A stretch of DNA of 64,000 bases. It comes from Phoma sp. XZ068 (lineage: Eukaryota; Ascomycota; Dothideomycetes; Pleosporales; Didymellaceae). Below, piece after piece: positions 54,014 to 64,000 of the stretch. The DNA lies in assembly GCA_004835665.1 (NCBI GenBank), contig RBKR01000020.1, forward strand, positions 124,001 to 188,000, given 5' to 3'. The position numbers and the translations under genes were made by a program. Each line of letters starts with the position of its first letter. Position 1 is the stretch's first letter. A model generated the notes under the pieces. It saw only the letters and a list, made by a program, of their open reading frames with translations. It was not told the origin of the DNA and did not search any database.

Positions 54014-55740
54014 AGAGGATTGTGTGTTCTTCGAAACCTTTCGCGGTACCCTTATCGCAATACAGGAGCCGGTAGAGGTAGTGTCGTCATGTCAGCCAGA
54101 AAGACCTGGTATCTCGATGAGTCGGTCCGTAGCACTCAATACTTTTTTGTTATCATCTCGATACGTCATCAGCGGCCTCGTATGTCCATACTCCCCGTGT
54201 TAACGGATATGCATATCCCATCTTTGATGTGAGGGGCGGTGGCAGCTGTGACCACATCTTACCGTAAACGTTGGCGAGCCGTCATTCTTATCGCAGATCA
54301 ACAACCGAGTGTTGTTTCTCCGGAATCGAAGACCCCAGATTGTGATGTAGAGATCGTCTTCAGAGGCGTTTGCTATGACGCAGGGTCCAGGGGGCTGGAG
54401 TCGAAGTTCAGCGGGCGGAGGTGAATTCGATGATCGACATGGGACTGATATCACAGGTATGCGAGTCGATTCCATGGTTCTGCCGAGATGTCAAACCGAA
54501 AGCACAACTCTGCCGACCCCAACTTGATGGGAACTGGGAGCTTGCTGCAAGCGGGTGCGCAAAATATGGCCGAGAGGACGGATGGGCGGAGAAGAGCTAG
54601 CGTAGCGGTGGCGAATGCATAGACGCCGAAGCGCGTCTGTGAGGGCGTTTGATGAAGGTGCCCAGGGACGCAGGAAGAAAACTCCCCATCGAGACGGGAA
54701 CGGCAGGGTAGTGCGCTCTCCCGCACGCCGTCGCTGGAGATCAGGCGACGCTCAGCTTGGCCCTTGCCTGATCGTGATGCATCGCCCTGCAGTGATCGAT
54801 TCTGTCCGGTTGAATCGGTCGATAGCAGAGAGGCTCGTATTCGAGTGTCGAGTAGATGGTACAGATGGCTGGGCGCCGTGGTGCAAAGACGAGGCTGCAC
54901 GGCGGAAGCATTCCGAGCCTCTCGACCAGCCCAGAAGAGACATGGCCCGAGCCACACTCAGCCACATGTGATCCCTTTGGGCGATGCGAAGAAATGCCGA
55001 CGGCGCGGCTCCATATCTGGAGGGCTTGGTTTAAGGCACAGTGTAAGTCTCGCAACGGCGGTCAAGCTTCGCCATGGCTTCAGCCCGACCCTGGCGGCTC
55101 TCAAGCGCGCCCCGCGTGTGCGGCGTCGAGGGCCGGGATGCATGTTCGCGCAAATTGCATTCGCAGTTGGGACGGTTGTCGATGTTTGCAACATGCAGAG
55201 TGTCCCAGAGTGAAGACGGTTGCACATCACGACGGCCGTTGGGCGATTGAGATGGTCGCTCGACGCAGCATGGCCGCACGCATCGGTCATGGCGCGGCCG
55301 AGGAGAACTGCATGCAAAGCCAAGAGACGGCGGCGCTGCGATTGGCCAGCGATAAGAAGTGCCGCTAGTGAAACGGCGCTGCTGTCGCCGCAGGCCGTTG
55401 TCGACAGTGCTGTTGCGCAGTGCGCCGTGGTGCGAGCACGGCAACGAGGGCGCAGAGCAGACGGGGACGAGCATGCAGATGCGGCGCACGCAGTCGCGCA
55501 CCGTGAGATGCAGCCGCAGTCACATACGTAGGAGGTGCTGCGAAGGAGAGCCGCGCAGTCGTCGTCTGCTTACAACCAGAAATGAATAACTGGCCGAGCT
55601 GGCCGATGATAGCCCCAGCGGGCGACCGCGCGAGCGATGCGACAGGGATGTTCCCTCTTGGGGTCCACTGCCCTGCCGGGATGGTGATTATGAGCAGCGG
55701 GCTCTTAATTCACTGCTGGCCCCAGAGCCTCACGCCCAGA
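54014..55740. other. 1.7-kb intergenic region with overlapping non-coding frames
   Basis: Between 54,450 and 55,530 many 100-170 codon frames overlap on both strands, which happens in GC-rich sequence by chance. None has a domain, a plausible start with conserved-looking sequence or a splice model. I see no gene; this is upstream of the FYVE protein gene. Confidence 0.4.
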
Positions 55741-56338
55741 TACCGCCTGCTCTCCACACCCTCACGCGACCGTCCTGCACACACACTCTCGCACTCTCCC
55801 ACCGCACACACACACTCGCACTCTCCCACCGCACACACACACCACCCCGAGCCTCGCCCCGGACGATGCGCCGCTGAGCCCGCCGCAGCCTCGAGTTCGA
55901 AGTGGCCCCAGCGTCTGCTGCGTCTGCTGTACCACCGCTGCCCGCCGTTCTTATCGCGCGCCCCTACGTCAGCTGCCAATTGACGGCCTCGACAACACCA
56001 AACAAGCACCGCACCCCCCGGTCGGCAGTCGCACCGCTGCACAGGCACTGCGTCCGGCACCGATAGCTGCTTGTCGCTGCGACCGCGCCCTCTGCGTCTT
56101 CTGCACGCGAGCATCCCCAGGCCTTCACCGCCAGAGTCGGCCCTTATCAGCTCCATTCCTTCGAGCGAACCCTGAGCGGCTTCGAGCCCTTGAGCCTCGA
56201 GCCCTTGAGCCAACGAGCCCTTGAGCCTTCCAGCCCTTGGACGACGATATAACAGCACGAGTGTGCCACGCCCTCACCGCCGAGCCCGCACTCCCACCCA
56301 GCCCTCGACCGCCATACACCACCACCACCACCGCCACC
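55741..56338 (+). promoter_or_regulatory. long repetitive leader upstream of the FYVE protein gene
   Basis: C/T-rich, purine-poor sequence on the plus strand. It contains two copies of a CTCGCACTCTCCCACCGCACACACAC-like block around 55785-55845, and three direct repeats of GAGCCCTTGAGCC at about 56183-56231. A C-rich CCACCACCACCACCGCCACC stretch precedes the start codon. This looks like a 5' UTR and core promoter. It is the only clearly repetitive leader in the window. Confidence 0.5.
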
Positions 56339-57602
56339 ATGGCAACACAGTTCTCAACCGCCACCGCCATCCCCTCCCACCCCGCGCCCTACCAGCACCA
56401 TGCGTACAGGAAGTCGGCCCAGTATTCGCCCACGGGCACGCCCATGAACGTCTCGCCCACCTCGCCGCGCGAGTCCAACAACCTGCTCAAGTACCACCAG
56501 TCCATCCGCCCGGCCAAGCAGGCCCTGGGCGTCCCTGCTGCCCTCCGGAGGACTGAGCGCCCCGCCAAACAGTCTCCGCCCAAGCACGACTCGGCATGCG
56601 CCTCGCCCAACAGCGGATGGGCTGTCAACGGCGGCTTTCCGAGCTCCAACGACGGCGCTGCCACCCCGGTCTCGCAGGTCAACAACGAGGACATGCACAG
56701 CATCTACAACGAGATGCCCATGTCGCCCATTGCCGGCCCCATCACCCGCAACCACTGGCAGGTACGTTATTACTTTTTTTCTCTCCCTGTTAGCCCATCC
56801 CGGCCTTAGCCTCCGCTCTGTCTCTGTCGCGTGCCCATGTCTGTTGGGGTGGCCCGCTCTTACGTACAGCCTTCGGGGTGGATCCCTTAGCGCTGTATTG
56901 GATCTGGCCAACTCCGCTGCTTGCGCCGACCACCCGAGTGCGTCGCCAGCCCTGCACCTCAACAGCATGTGGCTGCACGGTGCATCCTGCACTTGGCGAC
57001 GATGATGCTGCCGTCGCCCACTGTGGCTGCCAAGGGGCGATCATCGTCGACTCGGCCTTTGCAAAACATTCATGTATTTTGCTGGTCCCGTGTTCGCTGC
57101 GTCGCTCATGCTACCCCACGCTAGAGACTGGAACCGCCGCAGGGCCTCGGCTTCAAAAAAAAACTGGAGCCATGGGTCTCTCCGTCAAAACCGCAAACCA
57201 TTCTAGACCAATCGTGCTGACGACCCTTTTTAGGCGGATAGCTCCACCCTGGCATGCTCGGCGCCCTCGTGCCAGGCACCATTTGGCCTCTTCAACCGCC
57301 GCCATCACTGCAGAAAATGCGGTGGCATCTATTGCGCGCAGGACTCGTCCAAGCAGGTCCGCCTGGACGAGCTTGCCCGCTTCCACCCGGATGGTGAGTG
57401 GCACCGCGCATGCGATCGCTGCCACAGCTCTTTCCGCGAGTGGGAGCACCTCCGTCTGAGCCGCAGCAACAGCGAGAGCTCCAGCAACAGTGGCGCCGGT
57501 GCGCAGCCTGTCCAGGCTCCCGTGGCTGCAAAGCGTCCAGACGCCCGTGTCGGCAGCCTGGCGCAGAGCTTCCAGGGCGCGTGGAACTGGAGCACCTTTT
57601 AG
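56339..57602 (+). CDS. FYVE zinc-finger protein
   Basis: Two exons, 56339-56761 and 57234-57602, with a 472-nt intron (GTACGT...TTTTTAG, phase 0), give 263 residues. The first exon encodes 141 residues of low-complexity Pro/Ser/Asn-rich sequence without structure. The second holds a FYVE domain (about residues 142-205): ACSAPSCQAPFG, the RRHHCRKCGGIYC basic phosphoinositide-binding patch and RACDRCHSSFREWEHL. FYVE domains bind PI3P on endosomes, so a role in endosome or vacuole trafficking is expected. One Cys position after the RRHHCRKCG motif is replaced by Gln-Asp. The intron is the longest in the window (an unspliced message would stop after 15 extra residues). Confidence 0.82.
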
Positions 57603-58100
57603 ATTTCCTACCCAACTATCAGACTTCAGCACACTGGATGGGCGGATCTCTGTTTCCTCTCTTTCCGATTCGATGATATCCGGACGACTCGGTACAACAG
57701 TACATGTACTACTTGGCAGTCCACCTCTTCACCTGCATAACAGCATTTCATCGGCGTCCTGCATTTATCGCAATACTATATCAACGGGTGGCCTTCTGCA
57801 TAGCGCTGCGCTTTAGCCTTTCCTGCTCGTGGCACCCATGGCGACCCGTAGGCGGTCGAGAGTCGAGAGTCGAGAGTGATCGATGGAGACGACTGACGTG
57901 GGGGAAGGCCGAACGATGAGCTTTTTTTCGATTTCAAGGGCGGTGATTCTGTGTTGGAGAGCTCATTTGGCTCTGGCGTTCTGAGTCGTTTTGGGGTTAT
58001 GGCTCCCACGGCGTATAGATGATGCGGCCTATCATGGTCGACACGGCCATCATGGTCAATAATGGCGTAATGGTTTATGAATGAGAACAATATTTTGACC
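57603..58100. other. 3' flank of FYVE gene
   Basis: An open minus-strand frame (57776-58090) contains Pro/Ser-rich protein-like sequence but starts with a non-ATG codon. No gene called. Confidence 0.4.
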
Positions 58101-58221
58101 TTGGTTGAGGCTTATGTGATGTTGGAGTACCTTGATTGAGGCTATGTGATGTTGGAGTACCTTGATTGAGGCTATGTGATGTTGGAGTACCTTGATTGAG
58201 GCTATGTGATGTTGGAGAACC
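58101..58221. repeat. 30-bp minisatellite, four copies
   Basis: Four tandem copies of TTGATTGAGGCTATGTGATG plus TTGGAGTACC. The first copy (58101-58131) has one extra base and a G/A difference; copies 2 and 3 are identical; copy 4 has one T/A change. The block lies between the FYVE and Dus1 genes. Confidence 0.95.
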
Positions 58222-58700
58222 GTAATGTGAGCTGATGGCGGTGGTGAGCTAGCCTGGTGATGGTGGTGCTCAATTCAAGTAGGCAGTGCATGGCGTAGTA
58301 AGTAGGAAGCAGCTTGGATGTCAGGTAAAGCGACACGCGAGCAGGCTGAGAGGACAACGAGACAAGCGCACGCAGCAACGATCTATATGTGCGAACCGTC
58401 TCAGTTGATGACGAGCGCAGCAGATGCAACACTGCGTTGGCAAAGTCCGCGGTTTATTCCAGGATGGGCTTAGCCTCGTCTGGTCCCTGGATGTCGCGAT
58501 GTCGAAAATTGTTGCGCCTTACACCGAGTTCTGCACGCCTAAACCTTAGTACCTGACGCTCATCGTACCAGGCACCCGGTTCCGTGGCTGCTTTCTTACA
58601 GCGATCCACCATACGCTCTTTCTTGCCCAGAGTCCTCGGGGGCGCGCTGGCTGTAGCCCCCACTGGCATCTTTCGAGTTCCGAGACGCCTGCTTGCGACC
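58222..58700. other. upstream region of the Dus1-like gene
   Basis: The Dus1 reading frame is open in this region from about 58584 to its ATG, which would add a basic N-terminal extension only from a non-ATG codon. No separate gene seen. Confidence 0.4.
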
Positions 58701-60495
58701 ATGGCCGCTGAGACGGCTTCGAGCGCGCAGGCGCACAGCGATGGCGCCGCGTCTGAAATCGGCCGCAAGGCGAAGCTGCATGGCCGTGCGTTCTACCAGA
58801 GCATTGGGAGCCCGAGGCTCATTCTCGCGCCCATGGTGGAGCAGTCAGAGTTCGTATGTCTCATCGAGTCACTGCTCATGCGGTCGAGGCACTAACACTC
58901 TTGCACAGGCATGGCGGCTGCTTTCCCGCTCCTTCCTCCCGCCCTCGCAGCAGACAAACCTGCTAGCCTACTCGCCCATGTTCCATTCGAGGATGTTCGG
59001 CGAAAAGGCAAACTACCGCGACTCGCATTTCCAGCCCCTCAAATCAACCATACCCTCGCCCCCGGACGCCTATCATGTTTCACAACTGCCAGACTCGGAG
59101 AGACATCTCGACGGAAACCCTGCATTCGATCGGCCGCTCACCGTGCAATTCTGCTCAAACGACCCTGACGACCTTCTCACCGCTGCGAAGCATGTTGCGC
59201 CGTTCTGCGATGCCGTGGATCTAAACCTCGGCTGTCCACAAGGCATCGCAAAGAGGGGCAAATACGGCGCCTTCTTGCAGGAGGACTGGGATCTGATCGC
59301 GGGCATGATCAGGAAGGTGCATCAGGAGCTAGATGTGCCTATTACCGCGAAAATGCGGGTCCTCGAGACCAAGGAGAAGACGCTGGAGTACGCAAAGACC
59401 ATCTTGAATGCTGGCGCGAGTATCATCACCGTACATGGCAGGCGCAGAGAACAGAAGGGACACAACACAGGCCTTGCCGACTGGACATTCATTCGCTACC
59501 TGCGAGAAAAACTGCCCAAAGACACGGTCATTTTTGCAAACGGAAACATCCTGCAGTATGGCGATATTCAGGCATGCTTGGACGCCACAGGCGCCGACGG
59601 TGTCATGAGCGCAGAAGGCAATCTTTACGACCCGACAATATTTGCGGAACCGCCTCCAGTAGGTGACGAAGGCCGCGAGTACTGGCGTGGGCGGGATGGC
59701 AAGGGCGGCTACAGGATGGATGCAGTCATGAGACGGTACATGGATATCATTCATAGGTACGCCCTTGGTCAAGAGCCACCAACAAGGAAACCGCTGTGGA
59801 TGCCGGGCGTTCCAGAAGAACCAGCATCAGAGGTACAAGAAGAAGAAGAAGAAGAAGAAGAAGAAGAAGGTCCGCCAAAGAAGAAGCAAAAGCAGACACC
59901 CAAGACCGCGGAAAAGAAGGGTACGAAGACAACCAACCCCAACTTGACTGCTATGCAGGCGCATCTATTCCACCTCCTGCGGCCGCTAGTATCACAGCAT
60001 CACAATGTACGGGACGCGCTCGCACGCTCAAGGACCGGTGACATTGACGCCTTCGAAAACGTGCTAAAGCTCACTGAGGCTGCCGTCAAGGAGGGAATCA
60101 CCGCATACGAAGCAGAACAAGAAAACAGCACTTCACACCCCATCACGACGCCCGCCGACAAGTCCATCGAAAACCTTGACCCCTACGAGTCCTCCCTAGC
60201 CACCGTGGCACGCTGCAAGCGCCCTTATTGGGTCTGCCAGCCGTACGTTAGACCGCTGCCTAAGGAAGCGATCGAGAAGGGCAGTATGAGTCTTAGCAAG
60301 AAGGAGAAACGCAGATTGGAGATCGAGGCTGAGGAAGCGAAAAAGGCGGGGCTTGAGCCGGAGGGCAGGGTGCAAAGGGAGGATATTACGAACGGCCGGG
60401 TGAAGAGCAGGGAGAGTTTAGAAGAGAATGAGACGATAGCAGAGAAGAGTAATGAGATTGTCGAGGAACCGAAGGAGGGAGTTGTGTGTGGCTGA
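58701..60495 (+). CDS. tRNA-dihydrouridine synthase 1 (Dus1-like)
   Basis: Two exons, 58701-58853 and 58909-60495, with a 55-nt intron (GTATGT...TTGCACAG, phase 0), give 579 residues, longer than the 423-residue yeast enzyme. The catalytic part is clear: SPRLILAPMVEQSEF joins AWRLLSRSFL across the intron, then AVDLNLGCPQGIAKRGKYG with the active-site Cys160, and ITVHGRRREQKG. Dus enzymes use FMN and NADPH to reduce uridines in tRNA, Dus1 at positions 16/17. The extension, from about residue 355, includes a polyglutamate run followed by PPKKKQKQTPK, a basic possible nuclear signal, and a long charged C-terminus. The ATG at 58701 is the first in frame. Confidence 0.88.
59837..59869 (+). repeat. 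(AAG)11 microsatellite in coding sequence
   Basis: Eleven AAG/GAA trinucleotides within the Dus1-like gene, encoding ten consecutive Glu. Slippage would change Glu number without breaking the frame. Confidence 0.9.
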
Positions 60496-61868
60496 GGTCG
60501 TAGACTAGGGGATGGAGAAAGATATACCCAATCAACTTCAAGAATACTTCTCAAGACCGTTGTCTGAGATGACACGACAACTGTCATGTGTTGCTGCTTA
60601 TGTTCCTGTTGGTCTGCGCTTACCTCTGTGTGGTTGTGGGGAGCTCATGTTCAGTACACTGATGCAGCAAGTGGTCATGCCGCCGGTAGAGGTGCACAAA
60701 ATTCAACGTACGGAGCAACGATGCTACACAACGAATACACTACCACCCTAGAAAGACTAGTGGTACTCCGAAGATGCGATACCTATAATTTTTAAGGCGA
60801 ACAAGGATAGAGAGCTGCCGCTGTTGAGCGGACTCTCAATAGCTCAATGCAGCGAGTCTCGCACGCAGCAACAACTAAGATATTGTATTCTTAGATAAAT
60901 TCCCTTTTTTCCAGTATTTTAATCTGGTTTCCAAGGCACATCATCGAGATTTACTCAAAGCTGTACATATTGCATGGACCGTAGTTTTCATGAGCTGAGC
61001 CTAGGATAAGCTCCAAGTTGGAACCCAGCTGTAATTCGTCATATACAAACGCCATCCTGTGGACCACATTATCTTTCGCTTTGGCAGTAAGTAGCTTGAC
61101 TTGCCAAATCTTGAATTGAGTATGATACCTTGATGCTCGCGCTGACCGGAGGCGACGTCTAGTGACGTGAAGTACTCGCAAATTTGCAGAACCTAATTGT
61201 GCTCTCGATCTCGAACCCGGCATGTGCGAATTACTGCTGTGCGATTACACTCAAGCAGAATCAGATTAGTAGCTAACATCACCTTCGCTTCACGATGGCT
61301 TTACGTGCCCTTGTAACGTGCCGCATTTTTGGTCCGCTCAGATATATGCACTGGTAATAGCTTTGCCTACCTAGATATGCTCTCACATTACACCTAGCAA
61401 CATTGAACCAAGAAAAGCAGCTGCTGAAACTGACTTTCGTCATCGCTACAGTCGCTGCCGTCGTTGCGGGCCGCTCACTCAACGTCGGCAAAGCAACAAG
61501 ACGTGTTTTACAGATGGACAACCACGTGCTCGACAAGTATTATTCAACAATACAGACCCAACGAGTCAAGTTCAGGAACGACGGCGCAGTTCAGGGCTTT
61601 TTTGATGACGACTATGCTAATGACGCTGAATGAAAAAAGTTGAATGAAACGGTTGGCGCATTGGAATGTAGGAAACAATCCATTCAACTGTCTCAATATC
61701 ACAATGTTACACCACATGTGCGGCATGCAGGGTGGTGATGAAGAAGCTGGTCTGCAAACTGGCGACAAGCGTACGCCGCCTTCAGCCGCTAGCCCTGGGT
61801 CAGTGATTTCACGCAGAGCTCAGTACTTGGAAGTGATCTGTAGTCAACCCGTCCATCTACACTTGCAA
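60496..61868. other. gene-poor region
   Basis: A frame at 61403-61633 carries a hydrophobic segment (VIATVAAVVAGRSLNVG) and a protein-like tail, but begins with TTG and has no upstream exon I can identify. It might be the last exon of a decayed gene. Otherwise nothing supported. Confidence 0.4.
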
Positions 61869-62700
61869 GATGAGTGACCACTGGAAGACCCCCGAGGCAA
61901 TGAAAGCTCTTGGTCTCAATAGTAAACCGCAGACAGAAGGCGGTGACAACATGTGCCCGGGTTGAGCACTGGAACCCGAAGCCAGCGGAAGATGGGAGAT
62001 GTATTCCGGCTATCAGTCAGTGGTATACCCTCGACTACCGTCGACGGCACCGAGTAACAGGTAAGACAAGCTTTGATTCTACGTAGGCAATACTCTAACA
62101 CTGAAACAGGCCACACTAGCATACTACGAGTTTGGCGTTAATCCCAGAGGTGGCGTGATCTTCGGGGTTTTTCCTCAATTCCCCTCTCCATGCCGCGAGC
62201 AACACCTGGTATGGCGGCCGCAAGCCTACTGACCTAACCAGGCTTCCCAAACTACGTACATTCTCAGATATTCTCTGGAGTTTCTAGAACCGCAAGGATG
62301 CTGACGTGAATGGAATCCGCTATTTCTTCATGCTGGGTATTACTAATGATCAGATGAATCAGTTAATTGCTACATGCCGTCAAAAGGGCGGTAAACAATT
62401 GCGTGCCTGGCACAAAGTTCGATACTTCTACCGACGAGGGGCACGTGTTGCTGGGCACTCCGAATGATGCTGCGTTCGCGTACTTGTTCAGGTAGCATAA
62501 GAAAGAGCTTGGACAAAAGACGATTACGCATGTGACGGTTTTTAGAGCGGAAACAGATGAAAACCTGGCGTTTGTCGACTCACATCTTGTCTTACATGTT
62601 GGGGAATGTGAAGAAGGAAGATACTGTGGTGACGGGAGGAGGTGGATGAGGTGGAAAGTCCGGCAGATTCACGTGAGAGTCCTCATTCCAAGCTATAAGT
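61869..62700 (+). pseudogene. probable decayed multi-exon gene
   Basis: An ATG at 61869 begins a short protein-like stretch (MSDHWKTPEAMKALGL), followed in another frame by a coding-like segment (EHWNPKPAEDG, SQWYTLDYRRRHRV) ending near an intron-like GTAAGA...AACAG interval (about 62060-62107). After it comes a further segment (YYEFGVNPRGGVIFGVF) and, from about 62400, a longer one (TKFDTSTDEGHVLLGTPND) interrupted by a TAG at about 62489 and continuing as KKELGQKTITHVTVFRAETD. Frame changes and at least one stop break it. The pieces look like one gene now disabled. No family is recognised. I do not give a joined product; coordinates are approximate. Confidence 0.3.
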
Positions 62701-63557
62701 GAAGTATAGTCGGAGCGGACGATATTGCTTCCTGAGGTATGAGGACAATGGTTTGAGTATCGTTGAGATTAGCATTCAGCGCGTTGAGCCAGTGCCTTTA
62801 TACATGTTCGCCAGATACAAGGATAGTGTCAGATTGAGTAAGGTCGAGTCATGTTTCATCTTGTTTGACTGGATTGTCTTCTGTTCTCGATTGGACAGGA
62901 TGTATCACTTTGCAAAAACCGACTGCATGACTGATATGGACGAAAGGCAGAAGCGGTGAATGTCACAGTATACACAATGGTGGCATAGGTAATTTCAAAG
63001 GGAATTGTGTCAGGCTATAAGAACACCAACATTTGCGAAAAGTCCAACCTTGGTTGTATTCAATCGTGTCCTGGCACGAGATTGAACTGCTCACATTTGA
63101 GGAAGCCAGTCGCCATTGCACATATGAGTTCCCGTCATGCGAAAAAATTCCAATTTAGACACGTTAAGGTGGGTACAATCACCTCGGCGTGTCATAGAAA
63201 TGTTGAGATGGTTGAGGTGGCTGAGGATGGTGGTGGTGGTGGAGGAACGACTTAGGCAGAGATCATATCCAATCAGGAAAGGACGATCGGTCGCGCCAAG
63301 TCTCCTGTTCACGCCACCTGACACCTCGCAGCTGGCTCCGACTTCACTCTTCATACACCTCAGCTGTACGTCTCTTTCCACCGCGAAACTAACAATCTGT
63401 CAGAACACAAATACCACTGTTGTATCTCTGTTTTGCATTTGTATCCCTCAACACCCGAAGTTGCAGCAGGACCTTCCCCACATTTGGTTCCCCGCGTTTC
63501 GGTAAACCAGGGCCACTTTTTCCACGTCATTGCTGCTAGCCCAGCACATCACACACA
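62701..63557. other. intergenic region upstream of the terminal F-box gene
   Basis: A T-rich plus-strand frame at 62699-62959 has no domain. A short GGTGGTGGTGGTGG-like run lies around 63,230-63,245. The region nearest 63558 is C/T-rich (ACACCTCAGCTG... CATCACACACA) and is likely leader. Confidence 0.4.
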
Positions 63558-64000
63558 ATGTCTATCGACCTTGACACTGAAGCAGCCGCTGACAGCGCGG
63601 ATGCTACGCGCGACCGTCTCGACAGGCTACCTGATGAGCTTTTACTCCAGCTGTTCGAGATACTGGGTCGCTCGTCAAAGCGCGATTTGTGCAACGTGTC
63701 GCGGTTGAACAAACGCTATCATCGTCTTAGTGACGCCGTATTATACAAAAGCATTCTTTTCGAAACACCGGAGCTGCATCTTACTTTCAGTGAATCTCTA
63801 GGACGTCGACCGCGACGCGGGTCAGCCATCTATGAAGTGAAGTTGGCGTACCCATCATCAGAGCTGTCGCAACTGGCTTTGGATGCCCCACTGCGCCACC
63901 ATTATGACCCGTCGCATTCACTGTCAAGGATGTCCAATCTAGAGAAGCTGGATATATCGTTACCAGACAAGCTGTTGCACGGCATTGGGTGCCTCTTCAA
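63558..64000 (+). CDS. F-box protein (5' part, runs off the right edge)
   Basis: An ATG at 63558 opens a frame that stays open for the last 443 bases of the window. Residues about 20-65 are an F-box: RDRLDRLPDELLLQLFEILG followed by LCNVSRLNKRYHRLSDAVLY. Leucine-rich segments then begin (LSRMSNLEKLDISLP). The gene continues beyond the window, so full length and C-terminal repeats are unknown. A C-rich AACACA leader precedes the ATG. Confidence 0.7.
   Translation, partial: MSIDLDTEAAADSADATRDRLDRLPDELLLQLFEILGRSSKRDLCNVSRLNKRYHRLSDAVLYKSILFETPELHLTFSESLGRRPRRGSAIYEVKLAYPSSELSQLALDAPLRHHYDPSHSLSRMSNLEKLDISLPDKLLHGIGCLF

Noticed and set aside
54451..55501. Several overlapping frames on both strands of 150-170 codons
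   Set aside because: Overlapping long frames in GC-rich intergenic DNA; none has a domain or splice model.
57776..58090. Minus-strand frame with Pro/Ser-rich sequence downstream of the FYVE gene
   Set aside because: Starts with TTG and no upstream exon or domain is visible.
61190..61230. tRNA-like TTCGA element on the minus strand
   Set aside because: The flanking arms do not pair as a T-stem and no acceptor or anticodon stem is seen.
61403..61633. Frame with a hydrophobic segment
   Set aside because: No ATG; may be a remnant exon, but nothing links it to a gene.

Overview
The window is nuclear DNA from a filamentous ascomycete. The evidence is short GT-AG introns (mostly 42-84 nt) inside single-domain genes, three kinds of gene typical of these fungi (Zn2Cys6 regulators, LaeA-like methyltransferase, CFEM-like membrane protein), and secreted effector-like proteins. 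Overall style (F-box and ankyrin genes, small Cys-rich secreted protein, plant-cell-wall sugar enzymes) suggests a plant-associated Dothideomycete, probably Pleosporales; this is inference, not proof. Genes are on both strands, independently transcribed; no rRNA, tRNA, CRISPR or intact transposon was recognised.

Layout. 1-4.3 kb: sparse, with a 10-cysteine secreted protein and a secreted Lys/Pro-rich protein whose C-terminal domain resembles CheD/CNF1-type cysteine deamidases. 4.3-12.7 kb: F-box/LRR protein, a divergent pair of flavin amine oxidase and Zn2Cys6 regulator, a 2EXR/F-box-like protein, and a coiled-coil gene cut by an in-frame TAG. 13.3-19.4 kb: a 2,002-residue RhoGEF. 20.2-31.9 kb: GH105 pectin hydrolase, EBP-family sterol isomerase, amidase, a small helical protein, long-chain fatty alcohol oxidase, GNAT acetyltransferase. 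32.5-43.8 kb: CFEM-like membrane protein; then a compact sugar-use module (intracellular GH35 enzyme, Zn2Cys6 regulator, lactose-permease-like transporter), a LaeA-like methyltransferase, a small membrane protein and a proline racemase-family enzyme. 45.4-54 kb: F-box/ankyrin protein beside a perfect 58-bp tandem duplication, Arl3-type GTPase, dienelactone-hydrolase/NTF2-like protein, hemerythrin-like protein, LEU2-type isopropylmalate dehydrogenase with two micro-exons, and a small secreted protein. 56.3-60.5 kb: FYVE protein with a long repetitive leader, and a Dus1 tRNA dihydrouridine synthase. 60.5-64 kb: gene-poor with decayed coding sequence, then the start of another F-box gene.

Functional reading. 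The GH35/regulator/transporter trio resembles the known fungal lactose permease plus beta-galactosidase arrangement and most likely imports and hydrolyses a galactoside-like oligosaccharide. GH105 (pectin), GH35 and the hydroxyproline/proline epimerase-type enzyme could all act on plant wall polymers. The most unusual single item is the secreted CheD-like protein at 2.8-3.7 kb. All exon boundaries were assigned by eye from splice sites and reading-frame continuity; RNA-seq would settle them.
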